Origin: CAUTNA01 sp964371145 | GTDB taxonomy: Bacteria; Pseudomonadota; Alphaproteobacteria; Rs-D84 | NCBI GenBank assembly: GCA_964371145.1 | Contig: CAYJKO010000014.1 | Coordinates: 1-12,229, forward strand | Reading direction: 5' to 3' | DNA: 12,229 nucleotides | Part shown: positions 7,761-12,229 of the stretch, piece after piece | How the letters are laid out: each line of letters begins with the position of its first letter | Position numbering within the stretch: position 1 is the stretch's first letter | Notes under the pieces: generated by a model | What the model was told of the DNA's origin: nothing | The model's input: only the letters and a program-made list of their open reading frames with translations | Databases searched by the model: none | Program-made: the position numbers and the translations under genes

Positions 7761-9009
7761 AGATTATTACCTCATAGTTCCAAGTTTTAGAACGAGTTTT
7801 CCATTCAACACGTTCCAAAGACAGTCCGTTAAATTCATTAAATATTTTTATAAATTCATTTGGGATTAATTTTGAATCAGCCAAAATTTCAACAGAATAA
7901 ATTTCTGCCATCTGGGTTTTATTTGAAATTGTTTCCATATTAACAAACACGTCCGCAGACACATTTTTTTCTTGGAATAAACTTCTAATTTGTCTGGCGA
8001 CTGTATTCGCGTCGCGTTCTTCTAACGATGCGTATGTTTGCAAATCTGGTAATTTTGCACGAACAAAAATATCATCATCTGATTTTTCTTGAACAAAAGA
8101 CCCTGGTATTAAATTGTTTGCAAATTCATAAAAACCAGAAATAGTGCCGTATGTTCTGACAAAATCAACCGTCACAAAATTCATATCACAAACAGCATCT
8201 TTTTGTTCCCAACCCAACACAGGTTGCATTACATACGCTATTGATTTATAACACAAATTCGCACGTTGAGATGCGTCTGTTAAATTATCGTACGGAAACA
8301 CCAAAGGTTTTATAACTTCTTTTTTTAAAATAGCTTCATCTGTTTTATTGGCTTTTTCCAACATTTCTTTTCTGTATTCTTCTGCCAATTTCGGATCTAT
8401 TTTTAAAACTTGCTCTTCTTGTGTCCCCAACATTTCTTTTATTGGATCTGCAAAAAAATACCCCAATCCACCAATAAACAAAACAAATAAAAACAATGAA
8501 AATAAATTAGCCTTCACAGAACTGATTGGCTTTAAAATATTTTTAGTATTACCAATCAAAACATTTTCTATATTTTTTTCAACAGACTTTGGAACATTCC
8601 AAACAGTTGGAGCAAACAAAGCAGTCCAATCTGGAATTTCAATCAATTTATCAAATTCTGATCTGGCGCCAGATTCCATATCATACAATTCGTCTTTTAA
8701 AACAATACCATTACGAACAGCGATTAAATAAAAACCTTCTTTAACTCGAAACACTGCCAAGAAAGATGAATATTCTGTAAAAGAATCCATAATTTCCGCA
8801 GCCGCAGAAAACATGCGCTCTTTATGTTTTAAATGACCGGCACCCATACCAACCATATTTCTGAATTCTGTGAACAAATTAAATTTTGTTCCCATAGACC
8901 CTGTTAAATATCGTGCATAATTTCGGGGTGTATAAGACAAACCCACAGGTTGCCACATTAAACCTGTTGCATACTTTTTATTATCAACAACAATCACTTG
9001 ATTTTGCAA
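7750..9009 (-). CDS. pilO: Type IVb pilus accessory protein PilO
   Basis: A 419-residue inner-membrane protein with a cytoplasmic N-terminal half, one membrane helix at about 168-187 and a periplasmic C-terminal half with two small alpha/beta-looking parts (about 270-320 and 335-415). The N-terminus (VIVVDNKKYATGLMWQPV) fits the start of the PilO accessory family from R64-type thin pili, and gene order agrees. Such proteins resemble PilM/PilN/PilO alignment components in layout. The start is TTG at 9007-9009; AAGGA lies rather far upstream (about 14 bases) with a GAGAGAG run nearer. The next in-frame ATG would remove 17 residues that fit the family, and a GTG at codon 5 is a second option. 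It is the first gene of the pil operon behind its own promoter. Confidence 0.75.
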   Translation of the reverse strand: MQNQVIVVDNKKYATGLMWQPVGLSYTPRNYARYLTGSMGTKFNLFTEFRNMVGMGAGHLKHKERMFSAAAEIMDSFTEYSSFLAVFRVKEGFYLIAVRNGIVLKDELYDMESGARSEFDKLIEIPDWTALFAPTVWNVPKSVEKNIENVLIGNTKNILKPISSVKANLFSLFLFVLFIGGLGYFFADPIKEMLGTQEEQVLKIDPKLAEEYRKEMLEKANKTDEAILKKEVIKPLVFPYDNLTDASQRANLCYKSIAYVMQPVLGWEQKDAVCDMNFVTVDFVRTYGTISGFYEFANNLIPGSFVQEKSDDDIFVRAKLPDLQTYASLEERDANTVARQIRSLFQEKNVSADVFVNMETISNKTQMAEIYSVEILADSKLIPNEFIKIFNEFNGLSLERVEWKTRSKTWNYEVIIYAK

Positions 9010-9039
9010 TTTTTTCTCTCTCTTCCTTGCGTTATTTTA

Positions 9040-9069
9040 ATTATAACATAAAAAACCGACAAATAGCAA
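9040..9069 (-). promoter_or_regulatory. Promoter of the pilOPQR operon
   Basis: On the minus strand TGTTATAAT (9040-9048) is a perfect extended -10. TTGCTA at 9064-9069 is a possible -35 with an 18-base spacer. Transcription would start near 9033, about 24 bases before the TTG start of pilO. It lies just after the terminator of the lpx operon, so the pil genes seem to be a separate unit. Confidence 0.6.
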
Positions 9070-9082
9070 ACATTAAAAATTA

Positions 9083-9111
9083 AAAAAACCGGTTTTTACG
9101 CCGATTTTTTT
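9083..9111 (-). terminator. Intrinsic terminator of the lpx operon
   Basis: Just after the lipoprotein stop, the minus strand reads AAAAAATCGG, loop CGTAAAAA, CCGGTTTTTT. Pairing gives about 10 bp with one T-G wobble, followed by further T. It separates the lpx operon from the pil operon promoter and shares the CCGG core with the hairpin at 4364-4392. Confidence 0.8.
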
Positions 9112-9112
9112 C

Positions 9113-9433
9113 TTATAAACAATTATAAACATTTGCTTTTAAAATATAACTTTGTTTTGGCCCAAATACAGCATCTGGAATTTCTTCCTGTGAACTTTCA
9201 TATATCCAATACGAATCCGCGGTCTCTGATTTTTTTGCAATAGAATTTTCTAAAAATCTGACCGCATCTTCTGATGAATAAACAGATATATTAACATCCA
9301 ACCTTTTCAAGAAAACACAATTTTCAGGACGTTCATCCAAAGATATTAAATTTTCTGACCCCATTTCATTTTTAACCAAACCACTGCAATTTATTAAAAA
9401 GAAAACCGGTATTAAAAATATAATTTTTTTCAT
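9113..9433 (-). CDS. Small predicted lipoprotein of unknown function
   Basis: A 106-residue protein with a lysine-headed hydrophobic signal (residues 1-15) and lipobox LINC, so Cys16 should be lipidated by Lgt and cleaved by the lipoprotein signal peptidase. Ser at +2 fits sorting to the outer membrane by the Lol rule. The mature part is about 90 residues with two further cysteines, Cys39 and Cys105, which could form a disulfide. The layout (Cys near the start of the domain, a helix like SSEDAVRFLENSIAKKS, Cys at the end) recalls small RcsF/DUF4156-like lipoproteins, but I cannot confirm that. It begins four bases after the lpxC stop with an AAAGGT ribosome binding site inside lpxC, and ends at a terminator, so it is the last gene of the lpx operon. 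A link to envelope upkeep is inference from position. Confidence 0.8.
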   Translation of the reverse strand: MKKIIFLIPVFFLINCSGLVKNEMGSENLISLDERPENCVFLKRLDVNISVYSSEDAVRFLENSIAKKSETADSYWIYESSQEEIPDAVFGPKQSYILKANVYNCL

Positions 9434-9437
9434 AATA

Positions 9438-10373
9438 TTAACCTTTTATAATGTCAAAATTTTTTGGGTCTGAAAATAATTTTTTCAACACCATATTATT
9501 CATTGCATGCCCACCTTTATACATATCAACACGCCCCACGATTTGACCGCCCGATGTAAACATATCACCAATTAAATCGACAATATTATGACGCACAAAT
9601 TCGTTATCCCAATTTAATTTATTCAAAGTCCCGTCCCCTTTGTCATTTAACGCAATAACATTGTGTTCGCTTGCACCACGAGCCATCCCACGAGATTTCA
9701 AATATTCCCATTCTGAATATCTTCCAAAAGTTCGTGCGCGCGCAATCTCATTCATAAATGTTTTTTTTGAATTAATTGAACCGTCCCATATGAAATCAAA
9801 TTCTTGGCGTCCTATTATTTTATCTGGATAATCCATAACGGTATGTATAACCAAACCTGTATCATCTGGCGTCAATTTTATATATCCATTATTACGACGC
9901 CCCATTAACCAATCATGAATTAAAACCATCATCTTTTTATGTACTGGCAAAGTTTTTAATACGTCGGATTTTTTTATAACAATTTCTTTTTTTACTATGA
10001 TTTTATCTATACCCGAACCAATCGTTTTTTTATCTTTGAATATTTCACAAAATTCGAAAGCGCTGCCGTCTAATATCGGAGTTTCCGGCCCATCGATTTC
10101 TATAATCGCACTATCCACACCCGTAACAAACAAAGCCGCCATTAAATGTTCAATCGTTTGTACATGATTTCCATTTACATCGCCGATTGTCGTGTTACGC
10201 AAACTGACATCCCCCACATTGTCATATTTCGCAGCCAACAATTCTGCATTTTTCAAATCTGTTCTTTTAAAGAAAATCCCCGGTGTTTTTGATGGTTTTA
10301 TTATAACGTTTACCGGGGCGCCAGAATGTATTCCAACACCTGATAATTTTATTTCTGATTCGAAAGTTCTCAT
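9438..10373 (-). CDS. lpxC: UDP-3-O-acyl-N-acetylglucosamine deacetylase
   Basis: The zinc enzyme of the committed step of lipid A synthesis, removing acetate from UDP-3-O-acyl-GlcNAc in the cytoplasm. Its 311 residues include GVGIHSG (12-18), TIEHLMAAL (73-81) with the zinc ligand His76 and base Glu75, DGPETPILDGSA (94-105), RARTFG in domain II, EFVRHNIVDLIGD (258-270) with zinc ligands His262 and Asp266, and KGGHAMNN with the conserved His289. Compared with E. coli LpxC (His79, His238, Asp242, His265), about 26 extra residues lie between the first and later motifs, at roughly 137-162. The long C-terminal tail of the E. coli protein is missing. The start overlaps the lpxK stop as ATGA. Identity is secure; the insertion is odd. 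Confidence 0.95.
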   Translation of the reverse strand: MRTFESEIKLSGVGIHSGAPVNVIIKPSKTPGIFFKRTDLKNAELLAAKYDNVGDVSLRNTTIGDVNGNHVQTIEHLMAALFVTGVDSAIIEIDGPETPILDGSAFEFCEIFKDKKTIGSGIDKIIVKKEIVIKKSDVLKTLPVHKKMMVLIHDWLMGRRNNGYIKLTPDDTGLVIHTVMDYPDKIIGRQEFDFIWDGSINSKKTFMNEIARARTFGRYSEWEYLKSRGMARGASEHNVIALNDKGDGTLNKLNWDNEFVRHNIVDLIGDMFTSGGQIVGRVDMYKGGHAMNNMVLKKLFSDPKNFDIIKG

Positions 10374-11266
10374 TTTATTTTATCCTTTAACCATTTCCAA
10401 AAATCTGATTCTATTATTGTTTCTAATTTTGCTACATATATTTTTTTCTGATATTTTTTTGGCAATCTGACCCAATCTTTTTGAGTCGTCACCAGTTTCG
10501 CATTTTTATCTTTTGCCAACCCCAATAACAAATCTAAATCTTTTTTTGTATATTGATAATGATCTGGAAAAGATTTTGTAGCAACAATATTTCCATTCAA
10601 AGCGTTAAAGAATTTTTCCGGATAACCGATTCCCGCAAACGCGACGAAATCATCTTTTTTATTCGGCATAATATTTTTATTTTTCGCATAAAAAACAGGA
10701 ATTTTTGTTTTGAATTTCAAATCAGATTTTTTTTGTCCACCCATCACAATTATCGCATCACATCTGTTTATTGCCCACATAGATTCTCGCAAAGGTCCGG
10801 CCGGTAACATAAACCCATTCCCCGTTTTTATTTTTTCATCGAACACCAAAATTGAAACATCTTTTTTAATCGTTGGGTTTTGAAATCCATCATCCATTAC
10901 AATTATATTTGCTGTATTTTGTTTATTTATTTTTTTTATATTTTCAGCGCGATTACCAACATAAGATTTTAATCCCGCCAATTTCATCATGACCGCTTCG
11001 TCACCCATATCGTTTTGTTTATTTTTTTTATAACCACGCATAACAACAGGCGCATTATATTTTTCTGCGATTTGCATAACAATCGGTGTTTTACCAACAC
11101 CGCCCGCCAATATATTCCCCACACAAATTACCGGTATTTTTGAAGTTTTTTGATTTATGCGTCTGATATAAAAAACAGATTTAGAAATAACAAAATAAAC
11201 AAAAGATAACGGCAACAATAAATATGCTGTTAAATTTTTCTTTAAAAACCAATTTGGTGTTTTCAT
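10370..11266 (-). CDS. lpxK: Tetraacyldisaccharide 4'-kinase
   Basis: Phosphorylates the 4' position of the tetraacyl disaccharide to make lipid IVA, at the inner membrane. The 298 residues show a hydrophobic N-terminal helix (about 12-32) that anchors the enzyme, the P-loop GNILAGGVGKTP (50-61), the conserved MRGYK (76-80), the MDDGFQNP motif (124-131), the LPAGPLRES segment and a late TTQKDWVRLP block. The form DDGFQNP in place of DDGxQH is what I remember from alphaproteobacterial LpxK. The length is at the short end of the family. Its ATG overlaps the stop of the upstream gene by one base (TAATG), and its own stop overlaps the lpxC start, so all are likely translated in a coupled way. Confidence 0.94.
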   Translation of the reverse strand: MKTPNWFLKKNLTAYLLLPLSFVYFVISKSVFYIRRINQKTSKIPVICVGNILAGGVGKTPIVMQIAEKYNAPVVMRGYKKNKQNDMGDEAVMMKLAGLKSYVGNRAENIKKINKQNTANIIVMDDGFQNPTIKKDVSILVFDEKIKTGNGFMLPAGPLRESMWAINRCDAIIVMGGQKKSDLKFKTKIPVFYAKNKNIMPNKKDDFVAFAGIGYPEKFFNALNGNIVATKSFPDHYQYTKKDLDLLLGLAKDKNAKLVTTQKDWVRLPKKYQKKIYVAKLETIIESDFWKWLKDKIK

Positions 11267-12042
11267 TATTTCTTTTTTTTATTTTTTTTGGTTGCCCGCA
11301 AAGCATTTTTAAAATCAACCGCATTTAAATCTTGTTCCACAATAAAATCTGTAAATTCTTTATCTGCATCACGCATTTGTTTAACCATAACAGATTCTAT
11401 ATTTTTTCTGATTTTTTCAAATTCTTTTTCATTTGCGTCTTTCGATACGAACATAGGTTCAGACACCTGGAAATTTATTTTGGAAAAAGGTTTTGCAATT
11501 AAATATCTGTCCCATCTTTTTTGAAACCATGGTTTCGAACAAGAAAAACAAACGGATACAATTGGCGCACCTGTCATTTTTGCAAAATACATTGCACCAT
11601 CTTTTAATCGCAATGATGGTCCCGACGGTCCGTCCGGTGAAATGCAAATTGCGTTATTTCCGGAACGCAAAGCTTTTACACCTTTTTTCAAAACGGATAC
11701 GCCGCCTTTTGTCGAGCTGCCTAAAATAGATTTCAATCCGAAGAATCTTTGTAATTTAGCCATCATTTGACCGTCTTTGTGTTTGCTGGCAACTGCATAA
11801 CCACGTACCCCATAAATCTTAACAAATGTCGACAACATCATACTGCGACCATGCCAAAACACAAAAACAACCGGTTTTTTGCTGTATTTTTTAAACACCT
11901 CTAAACCGTCTACTCTTTTTTTACAAGTGACAAAAACAAACCAAATCAAAATTGCCATCACAATAACAACAACCCATTGAGCAAGCCCCGTGCCCAGCAC
12001 AGGCTCCCAAAAACCTTTCCAAATTTTTCTAAACGTTTTCAT
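11266..12042 (-). CDS. DUF374 lysophospholipid acyltransferase-like protein (possible lipid A acyltransferase)
   Basis: A 258-residue membrane-bound acyltransferase-like protein of the DUF374 group. After a membrane helix at about 21-40 come FWHGR (62-66), SKHKDGQ (87-93), LGSSTKGG (107-114), SPDGPSGPS (135-143) and KRWDRYLIAKPFSKI (175-189), all typical of DUF374. The usual HX4D acyltransferase motif is not complete: the Asp position after His64 is Met69. The tail is lysine-rich. DUF374 members next to lpxK are common in Alphaproteobacteria, and the LpxJ secondary lipid A acyltransferase of Helicobacter and Campylobacter was, as I recall, annotated as DUF374. Adding a secondary acyl chain to lipid A is therefore a fair guess, not shown. 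I chose the ATG at 12040-12042: it has AGGAAA about five bases upstream and lies downstream of the promoter. A longer frame reaches 12120 but would begin upstream of the promoter. Confidence 0.82.
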   Translation of the reverse strand: MKTFRKIWKGFWEPVLGTGLAQWVVVIVMAILIWFVFVTCKKRVDGLEVFKKYSKKPVVFVFWHGRSMMLSTFVKIYGVRGYAVASKHKDGQMMAKLQRFFGLKSILGSSTKGGVSVLKKGVKALRSGNNAICISPDGPSGPSLRLKDGAMYFAKMTGAPIVSVCFSCSKPWFQKRWDRYLIAKPFSKINFQVSEPMFVSKDANEKEFEKIRKNIESVMVKQMRDADKEFTDFIVEQDLNAVDFKNALRATKKNKKKK

Positions 12043-12067
12043 TATATTTCCTGTATTATTTTTTGAA

Positions 12068-12096
12068 ATAATAGCAATTTTATATTGCCGCCGCAA
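12068..12096 (-). promoter_or_regulatory. Promoter of the DUF374-lpxK-lpxC-lipoprotein operon
   Basis: On the minus strand: -35 TTGCGG (12091-12096), a 17-base spacer, and -10 TATTAT (12068-12073) with TGC just before it. Expected start is near 12061, about 19 bases before the ATG. The 11 bases AAATTGCTATT around the -10 are identical to those at the gyrB promoter. The -35 overlaps a small dyad, TTGC-CGCC-GCAA, at 12085-12096. Confidence 0.6.
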
Positions 12097-12113
12097 GAAA
12101 TATATAAAAAAGA

Positions 12114-12141
12114 TTGACAAGAGATAAAAAATCTATATACT
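12114..12141 (+). promoter_or_regulatory. Promoter of the initiator tRNA gene
   Basis: A consensus -35 TTGACA (12114-12119), a 16-base spacer and -10 TATACT (12136-12141) lie six bases before the mature tRNA end. The very short distance means the transcript would start at or close to the mature 5' end. It is the strongest-looking promoter in the window and diverges from the lpx promoter without overlap. Confidence 0.8.
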
Positions 12142-12147
12142 GTATTT

Positions 12148-12225
12148 TGCGGAGTAGAGCAGTCTGGTCAGCTCGTCAGGCTCATAACCTGAAGGTCTTT
12201 GGTTCAAATCCAAACTCCGCAACCA
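12148..12225 (+). tRNA. Initiator tRNA-Met (anticodon CAT)
   Basis: Folds as a full cloverleaf: acceptor GCGGAG (12149-12154) with CTCCGC (12215-12220), D-arm GAGC/GCTC, anticodon arm TCAGG/CCTGA with loop CTCATAA (CAT at 12183-12185), variable loop AGGTC, T-arm TTTGG/CCAAA with loop TTCAAAT, then A72, A73 and an encoded CCA. It is an initiator, not an elongator: the D stem has A11-U24, position 72 is A, and the overall sequence follows bacterial fMet tRNAs. Two features differ from E. coli. Position 1 is T (12148), so 1-72 could weakly pair as U-A in place of the C-A mismatch. In addition, the 29-41 pair is A-U, so only two of the three anticodon-stem G-C pairs of classical initiators remain. 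The D loop is one base longer than in E. coli. Confidence 0.93.
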
Positions 12226-12229
12226 GTTT

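Noticed and set aside
8348..8731. Open frame of 127 codons on the plus strand inside pilO
   Set aside because: It is antisense to pilO, low in complexity and lacks recognisable motifs or a start signal.
12043..12120. Longer N-terminus for the DUF374 gene starting at 12120
   Set aside because: It would place coding sequence across and upstream of the lpx promoter. The ATG at 12042 has a good ribosome binding site and fits the family.
1..12229. Mobile element, CRISPR array, toxin-antitoxin pair or defence system
   Set aside because: I saw no direct-repeat array, transposase, integrase, terminal inverted repeats or paired small genes. The RusA-like gene is the only hint of phage ancestry and stands alone.
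1..12229. TGA reassigned to tryptophan, as in some reduced alphaproteobacteria
   Set aside because: TGA ends ung, the glycosylase-like gene and lpxK at expected family lengths, and tryptophans use TGG. The standard code fits.

Overview
The window looks like a piece of a chromosome from an AT-rich Gram-negative bacterium, most likely an alphaproteobacterium. Three things support this: the lipid A genes; a GyrB with the long insert typical of Gram-negative gyrases; and an LpxK whose DDGFQNP motif and lysophospholipid-acyltransferase-like (DUF374) neighbour I associate with Alphaproteobacteria. The low GC would suit a host-associated or streamlined lineage, but I cannot place it more closely. 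TGA is used as a normal stop codon. There is no sign of a prophage, insertion sequence, CRISPR array or rRNA. Coding density is very high, and the longest gap without a gene is about 105 bases.

Layout, left to right. (1) Positions 1-3722, minus strand: a tight group read gyrB, then a divergent helix-hairpin-helix DNA glycosylase-like gene, then ung. Gyrase B and two base-excision-repair-type proteins are thus probably made from one transcript, and the last two genes overlap by an ATGA. (2) Positions 3796-4365, plus strand: one gene for a RusA-like Holliday junction endonuclease, divergent from gyrB. Its extended -10 lies inside the spacer of the gyrB promoter. It ends in a strong bidirectional hairpin shared with the convergent pilus operon. 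(3) Positions 4403-9009, minus strand: a four-gene type IVb pilus assembly core, pilO-pilP-pilQ-pilR, in the order known from the thin pilus of plasmid R64. It has its own promoter, but no pilin, secretin or prepilin peptidase lies next to it. (4) Positions 9113-12042, minus strand: an outer-membrane lipid A operon read DUF374 acyltransferase-like gene, lpxK, lpxC, small lipoprotein, with overlapping or nearly touching genes and a terminator at the end. (5) Positions 12148-12225, plus strand: an initiator tRNA-Met with encoded CCA behind a near-consensus promoter, divergent from the lpx operon.

How it fits together: most of the window is housekeeping (DNA topology and repair, lipid A synthesis, translation initiation), with a compact type IVb pilus or secretion motor set between. 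The items most worth a second look are the isolated PilOPQR core, the glycosylase-like protein lacking the usual catalytic lysine, the chromosomal RusA-like gene with its interlocked promoter, an insertion of about 26 residues in LpxC, the DUF374 protein as a candidate lipid A acyltransferase, and the non-canonical anticodon stem of the initiator tRNA. I did not find a clearly new defence or mobile system here.
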